Below, piece after piece: positions 18,358 through 27,092 of a DNA stretch of 64,000 nucleotides (position 1 is its first letter; every line of letters begins with the position of its first letter). The translations under genes and the position numbers were made by a program. The DNA is from Shouchella rhizosphaerae (lineage in GTDB: Bacteria; Bacillota; Bacilli; Bacillales; Bacillaceae_D): contig NZ_FRBS01000002.1 in the NCBI RefSeq assembly GCF_900142675.1, positions 186,001 through 250,000 of the forward strand, given 5' to 3'. The notes beneath the pieces were generated by a model. It had not been told where the DNA came from and did not search any database. It saw only the letters and a list, made by a program, of their open reading frames with translations.

Positions 18358-18726
18358 ATGCCAGAAATGGATGAGAAAGCAAGAGAAGAGGAAGCAAGGC
18401 GTTCAGAAGAAATGATCCAATTTGCTGAAGATCTGATTTACTACGCTGCGATTATCGGCGGAATTGCGACGGCGATGGACCTTGTTGGTTTAACAATAGC
18501 ACGAGAGGAAGCACGAAGAGCAGAGGCCGCAGCTGAGGAGGAAGTCGATACGGCGTTTCCGCAACAGCCACCAGTCGGTTTTACTGAGTCTGGAAATCGG
18601 AGAGACGGCCAAAACGGCGGAGGAAACCCTTCTAGTATGCAAAAGAAAGTTGAAAATATGGAGCGTGAAATGAAACAATTGCAGTGGCAAATGAAGCGGA
18701 TCGAAAGCATGCTCCATCGCCGCTAA
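18358..18726 (+). CDS. Hypothetical protein with central hydrophobic segment and C-terminal coiled coil
   Basis: A 122-residue protein starting at ATG 18358 (AGGTGAGGG just upstream; the earlier ATG at 18313 has none). I do not recognise the family. Residues about 1-20 are a charged Glu/Arg helix, 25-45 a mildly hydrophobic stretch (YYAAIIGGIATAMDLVGLTI), 65-90 a flexible Gly/Asn/Pro linker, and 90-122 a coiled coil (VENMEREMKQLQWQMKRI). It is divergent from yuaF-floT, with about 170 bp between. Confidence 0.6.
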   Translation: MPEMDEKAREEEARRSEEMIQFAEDLIYYAAIIGGIATAMDLVGLTIAREEARRAEAAAEEEVDTAFPQQPPVGFTESGNRRDGQNGGGNPSSMQKKVENMEREMKQLQWQMKRIESMLHRR

Positions 18727-18744
18727 AGGATGAAGAACGTAAAA

Positions 18745-18786
18745 AAGCCATTTAAGGGAGGACTCCCTTAAATGGCTTCTATTCTT
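18745..18786 (+). terminator. Bidirectional terminator
   Basis: AAGCCATTTAAGGGAG pairs perfectly with CTCCCTTAAATGGCTT. Pyrimidine/U runs follow on both strands (CTATTCTTTTTTT on plus, TTTTTTACG on minus). It separates convergent genes. Confidence 0.9.
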
Positions 18787-20296
18787 TTTTTCCAAGCGGT
18801 TTTTTGGCTGGGCCTTCAATGACATCGCCTGTATAAGAAAAACGTGAGCCATGGCATGGACAATCCCACGTATTGTCTGCGTGATTCCAATTTACTTCAC
18901 AGCCCATGTGGGTACAGGTTGTATCGACGAGGTGGAGTGTCCCGTCTTTATCGCGATAGGCGCCTACTCGCTCGCCGTCTTTGTCAATTACGGCTCCCTC
19001 TCCAGCTTCAAGCTCCTCAACATGTTCAATATCCTGATGTAGTTTTCCGCGAAGCAAATGTTTGGCCACGTCTGCATTCTCTTTTAAAAAGAAACGAATG
19101 CTTGGGTCGGCATGGAACCGAGAGGGCTTGAATAATTGGCTGTATAAGCTGTTGCCATCCACAATTAAATCGCACAAAACATGTGCGGCCACAGCTGAAT
19201 TGGTCATGCCCCATTTCCTGAACCCAGTGGCAACAAGTACGTCCGGTTGGAGGGCGGACAATTGGCCAATATAAGGGAGCTTGTCAAGTGTAATCAAGTC
19301 TTGTGTCGCCCATTGATCTTCTTGTGTAAACCCTTCTAATGTCTCGGTGGCGAATTGTTTAACTGCCTCGTAATGTTTGAGCGCATTCATTCCTTGTCCT
19401 GCTTTATGCCCCTCTCCGCCAACCAAAATCATTTCTTCGCCGTTTATCGTAGCGCTGCGGAGAGAACGGCTTGTTTGGTCTACACTTAAATACATGCCGC
19501 CAGGCCAAGGTTTTGCGTATGTGCCAGCAACGACATAGGATCGGTCTGCCCGCAAGCGTGTCATGTACAAGCCGCCGCCATCTGCAAAGGGGAAGTGTGT
19601 TGCCGCGACCACTTTTTTAGCTGTTGCTTTCGCGCCGCCCCTCGTTTGAATGGCCGGGCGTTTATCATTGCCTTGAACAACTTTTTCACAAACGGTATTT
19701 TCGTAAATCAGTCCGCCTTTTTCGGCTATTTTTTGGCATAAGTAAGCCAAATATTGGAGCGGATGAAATCGTGCTTGACCTTTTAATCTCAGAGCTGCGC
19801 GGATTTCCAAATCAATAGGCAGCGACGTGAGCCACTCTCCTGGAATGCCGAGTTGTTTATAGGCTTCTAGTTCCCGCTTGAGTTTATGTTCTCCATGGTG
19901 GGTTGTTGCATAAAGGTAGTGGTCTTCATCTTGAAAATCACACTCGATGTTTTGGTTGGTGACGAGATTGCGCATCCAGCTTATCGCTTCGTCTTGCGCT
20001 TTGTAATAAAGCTTTGTTTGTTCTTCGCCGATATGGCTCAAAAATTCGTGGTAAATCACATCATGTTGGGCTGTGATCTTTGCGGTTGTGTGCCCAGTCG
20101 TGCCACCGCCAATTTTAGTTGCATCAAGTACAGCGACCTTTTTGCCTGCTTCTGTTAGTAAATAAGCGGTCGTAATGCCAGTCAAACCGCCACCAGCAAT
20201 GGCGACATCCACTTCGATGTCCTCTTGTAAAGCGGGGAAGTTAGGAAAATCTACTTTTTGCCAAACAGACCCTAAATTTAATTGTTGTTCACTCAT
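18779..20296 (-). CDS. FAD-dependent oxidoreductase with C-terminal Rieske [2Fe-2S] domain
   Basis: A 505-residue two-domain protein. ATG 20296 follows TGGAGGA; a longer frame to 20338 lacks a site. The N-terminal DAO-type flavin domain has the dinucleotide motif AIAGGGLTGITTAYLL (about 30-45). The C-terminal Rieske domain (about 420-505) has CTHMGC and CPCHGSRF, the full 2Fe-2S ligand set. This is the B. subtilis YhfW architecture. The fusion suggests electrons pass from substrate-reduced FAD to the Rieske cluster, but neither substrate nor acceptor is known. Confidence 0.87.
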   Translation of the reverse strand: MSEQQLNLGSVWQKVDFPNFPALQEDIEVDVAIAGGGLTGITTAYLLTEAGKKVAVLDATKIGGGTTGHTTAKITAQHDVIYHEFLSHIGEEQTKLYYKAQDEAISWMRNLVTNQNIECDFQDEDHYLYATTHHGEHKLKRELEAYKQLGIPGEWLTSLPIDLEIRAALRLKGQARFHPLQYLAYLCQKIAEKGGLIYENTVCEKVVQGNDKRPAIQTRGGAKATAKKVVAATHFPFADGGGLYMTRLRADRSYVVAGTYAKPWPGGMYLSVDQTSRSLRSATINGEEMILVGGEGHKAGQGMNALKHYEAVKQFATETLEGFTQEDQWATQDLITLDKLPYIGQLSALQPDVLVATGFRKWGMTNSAVAAHVLCDLIVDGNSLYSQLFKPSRFHADPSIRFFLKENADVAKHLLRGKLHQDIEHVEELEAGEGAVIDKDGERVGAYRDKDGTLHLVDTTCTHMGCEVNWNHADNTWDCPCHGSRFSYTGDVIEGPAKKPLGKKE

Positions 20297-20465
20297 CTTT
20301 TCGTCCTCCATTTTCTTGTCTGTTATCACTATGGTCATGTTTCCCAGATTTTATGAGGAAAAAGGGCTATTTTTAGTTTTGCGAAATTCGCCATTTGCAA
20401 CCTGGGCCTGTCTGAGCTACTCTTTAAGAAAAGAAATAGAAAGTGAGTTTGAGAAAGGAGACACT

Positions 20466-20879
20466 GTGAAAAAACAAGTTGAGAACGGGCTTTTATTTGC
20501 ATGGGTGACAGCTTTAGTTGCAACGCTTGGCTCATTGTATTTCTCAGAAATTCGCCAGTTTGAACCTTGTGCTCTTTGCTGGTATCAACGAATTTTGATG
20601 TACCCGCTAGTTGTCCTTTTGGCGATTGGCATCATTCGCAAAGATTCAACTGCAGCGATTTATTCAGCTGTTCTTGCCTGCATTGGCTTCTGCATATCCG
20701 CTTATCATTATTCAATTCAGAAACTTCCCGTGCAAGAAGGCAATGTGTTAGGGTGCGGGGCTGTCCCTTGTACAGGAGAATATATTAATTGGCTTGGCTT
20801 TATAACGATTCCTTTTCTTGCTGGAATTGCATTCTTAATGATTTTTTTAACAAGTATGTATATCATTCGAAACCGCTAG
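20466..20879 (+). CDS. bdbC: DsbB-family thiol-disulfide oxidoreductase
   Basis: A 137-residue membrane protein with four helices. GTG 20466 is chosen because AAAGGAGA precedes it; the frame is open far upstream but has no site. Cys pairs Cys35/Cys38 (EPCALCWYQR) and Cys97/Cys102 (GCGAVPC) are the two redox pairs of BdbC/DsbB, which reoxidise an extracytoplasmic thiol oxidase using quinone. The thioredoxin-like gene 15 nt downstream is the probable partner, replacing BdbD. Confidence 0.9.
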   Translation: MKKQVENGLLFAWVTALVATLGSLYFSEIRQFEPCALCWYQRILMYPLVVLLAIGIIRKDSTAAIYSAVLACIGFCISAYHYSIQKLPVQEGNVLGCGAVPCTGEYINWLGFITIPFLAGIAFLMIFLTSMYIIRNR

Positions 20880-20894
20880 GAGTGAGACAGACGT

Positions 20895-21362
20895 ATGAAG
20901 AAGTTACTGATTATTGGCGCAGGCGTACTAGCGCTGTTCATTGTTCTTATCATTATTCAAACTGTTAATAACAACAACCGTTTAGCAAATAACGACCTTT
21001 ACGATAAAGATGACTTAAATGCGGCCACAATTGACCAGCTGAACGATGAAAATTACCAAAACATTATTATGCCTGATGCGTTGGCAGAAAAACTTGAAGC
21101 GGGAGAAGACGCAGTTGTTTACTTTTTCTCTCCTACTTGCCAGTATTGCAAGAAAGCGACGCCAAAACTAATGGATGTGGCAGGAGAAGAAGACATCTAT
21201 ATTGACCAATTCAATGTGCTAGAGTACGATGATTCTGCTTATGGCATTGAATACACGCCGACGCTTATTTATTTTGAAGACGGCAAAGAAGTTGACCGGA
21301 TTGTCGGCGACCATACGAAAGACGAGTTCCGTACTTTTCTCGAAACGACAAAAGCGCAGTAG
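20895..21362 (+). CDS. Membrane-anchored thioredoxin-like protein (CQYC)
   Basis: A 155-residue protein with an N-terminal signal anchor (about 4-22) and a thioredoxin domain from about 55. The active site is Cys82-Gln-Tyr-Cys85 and the cis-Pro region is YTPTLIYF. In the bdbC operon it likely oxidises or isomerises secreted protein thiols outside the membrane. It is smaller than BdbD (about 220 residues) and closer to TrxA-like folds. Confidence 0.83.
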   Translation: MKKLLIIGAGVLALFIVLIIIQTVNNNNRLANNDLYDKDDLNAATIDQLNDENYQNIIMPDALAEKLEAGEDAVVYFFSPTCQYCKKATPKLMDVAGEEDIYIDQFNVLEYDDSAYGIEYTPTLIYFEDGKEVDRIVGDHTKDEFRTFLETTKAQ

Positions 21363-21432
21363 CATGTGATCAAATCGATCTTTTTGGGGGGCAATCGATC
21401 AAGCCGCCCTTCTTGTTGTCTTTTATTCGCTC

Positions 21433-21650
21433 TTGCATCCATATTCTGTTTATGGTATGATATTTCTTTGAGAACAACGGAGCGCCTTTTGTGCGGTATG
21501 CGCTTAGCGATAGTGCGTCTATGTAAGAAAGCAATTGATCATAAGGCTGTCTCGATGTTGAAAGCGAGCCTAGCGACTGGCTTTTTGCATCCAGGCAGCC
21601 TTTTCTAAGTACGAAAGGCGTTCAATCTATATATAGGGAGTTTTTATCAC
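21433..21650 (+). promoter_or_regulatory. cshA promoter and long structured leader
   Basis: TTGCAT (21433-21438) and TATGAT (21456-21461) with a 17-bp spacer form a good sigma-A promoter, leaving a leader of about 180 nt. Inside it, AAGGCTG near 21545 can pair with CAGCCTT near 21597. Within that loop AGCC-N8-GGCT followed by TTTTT resembles a small terminator. The bases from 21363 to 21432 show only the GATCAAATCGATC repeat. Confidence 0.6.
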
Positions 21651-23132
21651 TTGGCAAATTTTGAACAATTTGGCTTGGATGCTTCTGTCGTCCAAGCAGT
21701 AACGAATATCGGCTTTACGGAAGCCACGCCAATCCAACAAGAGACGATTGAGCTCGTACTCGCAGGCAAAGATGTGATTGGCCAAGCCCAGACAGGCACT
21801 GGCAAAACAGGTGCGTTTGGCATTCCATTAGTCAATCGCATTGACCCAAGCAATCCTCTTGTCCAAGGTCTTGTATTGGCGCCAACGAGGGAGCTAGCCA
21901 ACCAAGTTGAGCAGGCATTGCGTCAATTTGGACGTGTCAAAGGAGTACGCACAACCGTTGTATACGGCGGTGAAGACTTTGGCAAACAAATCCGCTCCTT
22001 GAAACAGCGCCCGCACATTATTGTTGCTACGCCAGGGCGTTTGCTTGACCATATGCGTCGTAAAACAATCCGCCTTGAGTCGATTGAAACGGTCGTATTG
22101 GATGAAGCGGACGAAATGTTGAACATGGGTTTTATTGAGGACATTGAAACGATTTTGGCAGAGACACCTCAAGAAACACGGCAAACATTGCTTTTTTCAG
22201 CAACAATGCCAAAGCGGATGGAGTCACTAGCCAGCAAGTTTATGAAAAACCCAACACGGATAGCTGTGAAAGCAAAAGAAGTGACAATGGAAAACATTGC
22301 CCAGCAGTTTATTGAAGTCCATGAACGGGAAAAATTTGATGTGCTCTGCCGCCTAATTGATCTAGAGACGCCTGATCTTTCCATTGTGTTCGGACGGACT
22401 AAACGGCGCGTCGATGAGCTAGCGGAAGCTCTTATTAAACGAGGTTACCGGGCTGAAGGCTTGCATGGCGATTTAAACCAAGCGAAACGTAACAGCGTCT
22501 TGCGCAAATTTAAAGAAGGTTTAATCGATGTCCTCGTTGCTACCGACGTTGCAGCACGTGGCCTTGATATTAGCGGCGTTACACACGTCTTTAACTTTGA
22601 TTTGCCTCAAGATCCAGAAAGCTACGTCCATCGTATCGGTCGTACTGGACGAGCGGGCCGTTCTGGCATTGCGATTACGCTTGCAACAAAACCAGAACGT
22701 GAGCACGTCAAATTGATTGAAAGTGTCTCGAAAAGACGGATGACTCAGCGGCCGAAGCCGACATATGAGGAAGCGCTTGAAGGTCAAAAACAGTCAACTT
22801 TAAACGAACTTCGTGAATTGGCTGCAAAGGGCGAGCAAGACAGCTACCGAGTAGCAGCCAAAGAACTGCTCCAAGAAACAGATGCAGTCACGGCCTTGGC
22901 GGCGGCGTTGAAATTGCTGACAAAAGAGCCAGACCAAACGCCTGTGAAACTCACAAGCGAAGCGCCACTGCGTACGAAAAAGCGCCACGGAAATGGGGGC
23001 CGTGATGGCCGCCGTCATAATGATCGCGATCGTCGCCCTTGGGGGCAAAAACGGGGCCGCGACGGACGGCGAGGCGGTCATCAACGGAAGTGGGCTTCAT
23101 CGAACGGCAAGGCAGGCAAGCGTTTATCGTAA
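21651..23132 (+). CDS. cshA: DEAD-box RNA helicase
   Basis: A 493-residue ATP-dependent RNA helicase starting at TTG 21651 (GGGAG upstream). Q motif FTEATPIQQ, motif I AQTGTGKT, motif [11 protein letters not shown], motif III SAT and motif [13 protein letters not shown] are all present. A basic Arg/Gly-rich tail (about 440-493) gives extra RNA binding. The length agrees with B. subtilis CshA, part of the RNA degradosome-like network and cold adaptation. Confidence 0.9.
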   Translation: MANFEQFGLDASVVQAVTNIGFTEATPIQQETIELVLAGKDVIGQAQTGTGKTGAFGIPLVNRIDPSNPLVQGLVLAPTRELANQVEQALRQFGRVKGVRTTVVYGGEDFGKQIRSLKQRPHIIVATPGRLLDHMRRKTIRLESIETVVLDEADEMLNMGFIEDIETILAETPQETRQTLLFSATMPKRMESLASKFMKNPTRIAVKAKEVTMENIAQQFIEVHEREKFDVLCRLIDLETPDLSIVFGRTKRRVDELAEALIKRGYRAEGLHGDLNQAKRNSVLRKFKEGLIDVLVATDVAARGLDISGVTHVFNFDLPQDPESYVHRIGRTGRAGRSGIAITLATKPEREHVKLIESVSKRRMTQRPKPTYEEALEGQKQSTLNELRELAAKGEQDSYRVAAKELLQETDAVTALAAALKLLTKEPDQTPVKLTSEAPLRTKKRHGNGGRDGRRHNDRDRRPWGQKRGRDGRRGGHQRKWASSNGKAGKRLS

Positions 23133-23150
23133 GTGCATAAACGTCTATGA

Positions 23151-23196
23151 AAAGGTCAATCACGATGCATGCATTGTTGATTGGCCTTTCCTTTTG
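23151..23196 (+). terminator. Terminator after cshA
   Basis: AAAGGTCAATCA pairs with TGATTGGCCTTT; TCCTTTTG follows. Confidence 0.75.
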
Positions 23197-23222
23197 TTTA
23201 GGCAAATTGTCTATTCACACAA

Positions 23223-23699
23223 TTAGCAAAACGAAAGGGGCCGTGCCCATTGCTCTTCGGTCCGTTCTTTATTTGACAACAGCCGGACTCTTGTTTCTGT
23301 TCGCTCAAATCCATTTCGCTGATAGAGCTTTCGTGCCGCTGTGAGTTCGCTATTTGTCCACAGAATCACGGTCTCATAACCTGCTTCTTTGCAAAAATCA
23401 ATTGCTGTTTCCAGCAACTTCTGTCCGTAGCCACACCCTCTTGTAGAAGGGTCAAGGAGAAACAAACCGAGCTGTGCCGTGTCATCGTCCGCCTCTTTTA
23501 TACTAATGGAGCCTTTTTGTTTGCCGTTGATCTCTAAAATCCAGATGTTTTCTCGTGGATTGGACCTGTCCATAAACCCCGTTACACTGTCAGCAATAAA
23601 ATCACGAAACGATAAGTCATATTGAAATTCGTTGTGATACAACTTGTAATGTGATTGAATGATGTAATCTTTGTCCGCTGGTTTAAACGTCCGTATCAT
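23223..23699 (-). CDS. GNAT family N-acetyltransferase
   Basis: A 158-residue single-domain acetyltransferase. ATG 23699 is preceded by GAGGGG. The acetyl-CoA loop is DPSTRGCGYGQKLL and the C-terminal strand contains ILWTNSELTAARKLYQRNGF. The shape resembles the GNAT domain found fused to MarR regulators. The substrate is unknown. Confidence 0.83.
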   Translation of the reverse strand: MIRTFKPADKDYIIQSHYKLYHNEFQYDLSFRDFIADSVTGFMDRSNPRENIWILEINGKQKGSISIKEADDDTAQLGLFLLDPSTRGCGYGQKLLETAIDFCKEAGYETVILWTNSELTAARKLYQRNGFERTETRVRLLSNKERTEEQWARPLSFC

Positions 23700-23899
23700 C
23701 GTACCCCTCTTTCTGTGAAAGTTCTTTACTGTTAACATAGCACTAAAAATAGAACGAGACAAAAGGTTTCCCGTTGCTTCTTTCCAGATGGTCGATTATT
23801 ATATTTTTGGCAAGGAACATGGTACGATAAGGATGAAACGAATAGACGAGGACATACGTAATACATATGTAATTAACTAAACATGAAAGGGTGTCAAAC

Positions 23900-24373
23900 A
23901 TGGTGAAACGAACTGGGGAACGTGTTCTTGGCATTATCGGCATAGTGTTGTTTATGCTCGGAACATTGTTTTTAGGAGGAGCTATGGCGCTCCAAGGCCA
24001 AGGCTTCTATGAAGACTTTTTTATGGAAATGGCCAATGAAGATAGTGAGCTGTGGGAAGGAGAGGAAAACCCGCCTATAGTCAGCCAAGAAGATGCTGCT
24101 GCGACTTCTGCGTTTTTTGAAGAACTCAATTTTGGAATGTACACACTTGCTTCCTTTATAGCGGGAGTTGCTGGGATTGTTGCGGTGGTCCTCGTTGGCA
24201 AAAAGCCCGTGGTTGCAAGCATATTGTTTTTAGGGTCTACACTTCTTTATGCGATTATGGCCCCTTTTACGCTCGCATTCATCATCCCATTCCTGCCAAT
24301 GCTGTTGTATATTATTGCTGGAATTATGGCGCTTGTGCGCAAACCAAAACAGCCAGAGTTGACCGGACAGTAA
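23900..24373 (+). CDS. DUF4064 membrane protein
   Basis: A 157-residue protein; ATG 23900 has AAAGGG 8 nt upstream, better than GTG 23891. VKRTGERVLGIIGIVLF is the DUF4064 hallmark. One N-terminal membrane segment, an acidic extracytoplasmic loop (about 30-70) and two or three C-terminal segments follow. The function of the family is unknown. Confidence 0.82.
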   Translation: MVKRTGERVLGIIGIVLFMLGTLFLGGAMALQGQGFYEDFFMEMANEDSELWEGEENPPIVSQEDAAATSAFFEELNFGMYTLASFIAGVAGIVAVVLVGKKPVVASILFLGSTLLYAIMAPFTLAFIIPFLPMLLYIIAGIMALVRKPKQPELTGQ

Positions 24374-24396
24374 AACCATCCAATTGGATGGTTTTG
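24372..24396 (+). terminator. Terminator of the DUF4064 gene
   Basis: AAAACCATCC-AATT-GGATGGTTTT, a perfect 10-bp stem that starts in the stop codon. Confidence 0.8.
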
Positions 24397-24419
24397 CCAT
24401 TATTATCTGAATATTAGTG

Positions 24420-24471
24420 TGTCAGATAATCTGACAAATCGATTGCATAAAGGGGAGTGTCGTCATAAAGT
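24420..24471 (+). promoter_or_regulatory. glnA promoter with perfect TnrA/GlnR box
   Basis: TGTCAGATAATCTGACA at 24420-24436 is a perfect 17-bp palindrome and fits TGTNA-N7-TNACA at every fixed position. TTGCAT (24443-24448) and TAAAGT (24466-24471), 17 bp apart, follow. With a start near 24478 the box centre lies at about -50, the place from which TnrA activates nrgAB-type promoters, rather than over the -35 as expected for GlnR repression. Confidence 0.85.
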
Positions 24472-24522
24472 AGAAAACAAGAAAAAGATGAACTGTTCAT
24501 CTACTTTAGGGGAGTGTTAGAG

Positions 24523-25881
24523 ATGACGACACAAGCGCCAACTCGTGAAAGCTTAATTGAGACGATCCGGGAAACGATTGAAAAGAAAAATGTCGAGCTG
24601 CTTCATATGCAGTTTGTTGATCTTGAAGGCATGCTCAAACATGTGACGATTACGGCAGAGCAATTGGATCAAGCTGTGAACGGCAAAACCATGTTTGACG
24701 GTTCTTCGATTACAGGTTTTACACCAATTAACCAATCAGACTTGTACTTGTCCCCCGACTTGACTACGTTTGCCGTTCTTCCTTGGACGGAAGAAGAAGG
24801 CTACTCAGAAGCACGTTTTTTATGCAGCGTGAAAAATCCTGATGGCTCTGATTTTGAGGGCGATCCACGGAACATTTTAAAAAAAACGGTTAAGCGTGCA
24901 GCCGACAAAGGCTACTCGATTAGCGTAGGCCCAGAGCTTGAGTTTTTCCTTTTCGACACGGATGAACATGGCGAACCGACGATGCGTACGCAAGACGCTG
25001 GTGGCTATTTTGAACCTTCTCCAAAAGACGACGGTGAAAAAGTGCGCCTCGCGATTTACAAAGCACTGCGGATGATGGGCTTCACGATTGAAGCTTCTCA
25101 CCATGAAGTGGCAGTCGGCCAGCATGAAATTAATTTTAAATATTCGGATGCGTTAGGGTCTGCCGATGCAGCAACAACGTATAAATGGGTTGTAAAAACA
25201 GTTGCGAAACAATTTGGCCTCCACGCTACGTTCATGCCAAAACCACTTGGTGGAGCAAACGGAAACGGCATGCACGTCAATATGTCGTTGTTCGATATCG
25301 AAAAGCAAGAAAACAGTTTCTACAATGAAGACGATAAAAATGCGCTTTCCAAGACGGCCTATCACTTTATCGCGGGCTTGCTTGACAACGTCAAAGACTT
25401 TGTGGCAATAACGAATCCACTCGTTAACTCATACAAACGCCTCGTTCCAGGCTACGAAGCACCTTGTTACATCGCTTGGTCTGCTTCCAACCGTTCGGCG
25501 CTTGTCCGCATCCCGGCTACGCGGGGCCCTGGCACTCGTGTGGAAATCCGTTGTCCAGACCCATCCGCCAACCCTTATCTTGCTTTTGCGGTTATCGCCT
25601 CTGCTGGATTGGACGGCGTTGAGAACGAAATCGAATGCCCTGCGTCTGTAGATGCTGATATTTTCAGCATGTCTTCCGCAGAAATTAAGGAGCGGGCGAT
25701 TGAGAACTTGCCAACAAGCCTTGAAGATGCGATTAATCGTTTTGAAACAGGTACTATTGGCCGCAAAACTCTTGGCGATCACGCGTTTGAAGAATACATT
25801 GAATTAAAACGCAGCGAATGGGATGACTTCCGTACGAGTGTGCATCCTTGGGAAGTTGCCTCTTACCAAAGCAAGTTTTAA
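24523..25881 (+). CDS. glnA: Type I glutamine synthetase
   Basis: A 452-residue glutamine synthetase making glutamine from glutamate, ammonia and ATP. ATG 24523 lies 8 nt after AGGGGA; GTG 24514 would overlap the site. Conserved motifs are MFDGSSITGF, GPELEFFLF, ASHHEVAVGQHEINFK, FMPKPLGGANGNGMH, the Glu-flap NSYKRLVPGYEAPCY and RIPATRGPGTRVE. No adenylylation motif (NLYDLP type) is seen, as in the GSI-alpha group. It is more diverged from B. subtilis GlnA than a standard glnRA copy would be, there is no glnR next to it, and the residue matching B. subtilis Arg62 is Pro68. It may be a second, special-purpose enzyme. Confidence 0.92.
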   Translation: MTTQAPTRESLIETIRETIEKKNVELLHMQFVDLEGMLKHVTITAEQLDQAVNGKTMFDGSSITGFTPINQSDLYLSPDLTTFAVLPWTEEEGYSEARFLCSVKNPDGSDFEGDPRNILKKTVKRAADKGYSISVGPELEFFLFDTDEHGEPTMRTQDAGGYFEPSPKDDGEKVRLAIYKALRMMGFTIEASHHEVAVGQHEINFKYSDALGSADAATTYKWVVKTVAKQFGLHATFMPKPLGGANGNGMHVNMSLFDIEKQENSFYNEDDKNALSKTAYHFIAGLLDNVKDFVAITNPLVNSYKRLVPGYEAPCYIAWSASNRSALVRIPATRGPGTRVEIRCPDPSANPYLAFAVIASAGLDGVENEIECPASVDADIFSMSSAEIKERAIENLPTSLEDAINRFETGTIGRKTLGDHAFEEYIELKRSEWDDFRTSVHPWEVASYQSKF

Positions 25882-25918
25882 TTCGCCAATAGGGGAGCAA
25901 TGGGCTCATTCCAAAACA

Positions 25919-25949
25919 ATCCCGCACCACGCAAGCAGTGGTGCGGGAT
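25919..25949 (+). terminator. Hairpin between convergent glnA and desaturase gene
   Basis: ATCCCGCACCAC pairs perfectly with GTGGTGCGGGAT; GTTTGTGT follows on plus and TGTTTTGG on minus. Probably acts for both genes. Confidence 0.8.
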
Positions 25950-26056
25950 GTTTGTGTCCGCCATAACACCTTTTTCGTATGTCTATTGTCTGCTTGTCCA
26001 GCAAGGCTGTTAACGCGTAGGCGACCTGAGCCACTAACGTCCAATTCTCAGTACGC

Positions 26057-27043
26057 TTATTCTGCTTTTTTAGTTGGCCGATTTTCTCGGAAACGTAATC
26101 CGCAAATATCTTGAATGACACTATAAAAACCTGGTAAAAATGATTTGAAGAAACCGGTACAATGATGCGCTTCTCTATAGCTCTCATTCTCCATTAAGAT
26201 CGTGTGCGCTTTTTTTAAACGATAATGGGGAACGGCTGGAAAGAGATGATGAACCAAATGATAATTATCGTGATGAGGATGGAGAAAGAAACGTTGTATT
26301 GGGTTCCCGAACGTATTTCTGCTTGAATAAAGCTCATGCGTGTTTTTTAAACCTGAATGTTCAGCCATCTCCGCCCAGTAGCGTATAATTTGAAACGTGG
26401 TCAATAAAGGAATAAACCAAAATAGGAAAAGCTCTAACCAAAAATCAAACACCACACTTAATAGCACGATAACTGGCCAAAATAAAGACTTCGCGACTTT
26501 TTCAGAGATTGGTTCTTCTTTGGTCAAAATATTAACTTTAATGGTCCCGTAAATGTATTTAGGAACGTGGGTTAACGTTAACGGTTTTAAAACATGTCTG
26601 AGGATGAATGAGCGAATGTCATCTTGTGGTTTATCTAACCCCATTAACGCATATCGTTTCGTATCTGGATCTTTTTGCTCATGCCATAAATGCCGATGAT
26701 GCAAATAATGGGATTGACAGTAGGCAGTAAACGAAGTAAACACCGGAAAAGCTACAAAAAAACAGGCAATCCATTTATTCAGTATCTTATTCTTAAATAA
26801 TTGAAAATGGCTCGCCTCATGCATAAGGTTGTCAAATGCCCTCATTCTACTTCCTATGATGGCTATAGATATTAAATACACCCACCACATAGGAAATGTT
26901 TGAACTAACGCAATCGCTCCAATAATGACAAGCCAGTCAAAAGCAATCGTGAACAAATTCCGCCAGTTATCTCGTTCCTGGAGGGCTCTCACTCGATTTT
27001 TAATATCTTTTGAAAAAGTAGCTTTTTCCAATTTGTGTTCCAT
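26057..27043 (-). CDS. Fatty-acid-desaturase-like membrane di-iron enzyme
   Basis: A 328-residue membrane protein with the three His boxes of the desaturase/hydroxylase superfamily: HEASH (near 75), HYLHHRHLWHE (near 112) and HHLFP (near 267), plus HPHHDNYH just before the last. Four to six membrane helices flank them. ATG 27043 follows GAGGAGG. It is the last gene of the B3/B4-PLP-desaturase operon, 49 nt after the PLP gene. Its genomic partners all concern amino acids, so the substrate may not be a bulk membrane lipid; that is inference. Confidence 0.82.
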   Translation of the reverse strand: MEHKLEKATFSKDIKNRVRALQERDNWRNLFTIAFDWLVIIGAIALVQTFPMWWVYLISIAIIGSRMRAFDNLMHEASHFQLFKNKILNKWIACFFVAFPVFTSFTAYCQSHYLHHRHLWHEQKDPDTKRYALMGLDKPQDDIRSFILRHVLKPLTLTHVPKYIYGTIKVNILTKEEPISEKVAKSLFWPVIVLLSVVFDFWLELFLFWFIPLLTTFQIIRYWAEMAEHSGLKNTHELYSSRNTFGNPIQRFFLHPHHDNYHLVHHLFPAVPHYRLKKAHTILMENESYREAHHCTGFFKSFLPGFYSVIQDICGLRFRENRPTKKAE

Positions 27044-27092
27044 TCATTTTCCTCCTCTCACTGCCAATTTTCACATGCGTGACGCCAATGCC

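Noticed and set aside
20175-20465. 97-codon extension at the start of BdbC
   Set aside because: It overlaps the divergent Rieske gene and its promoter region. GTG 20466 with AAAGGAGA gives the usual 137-residue protein.
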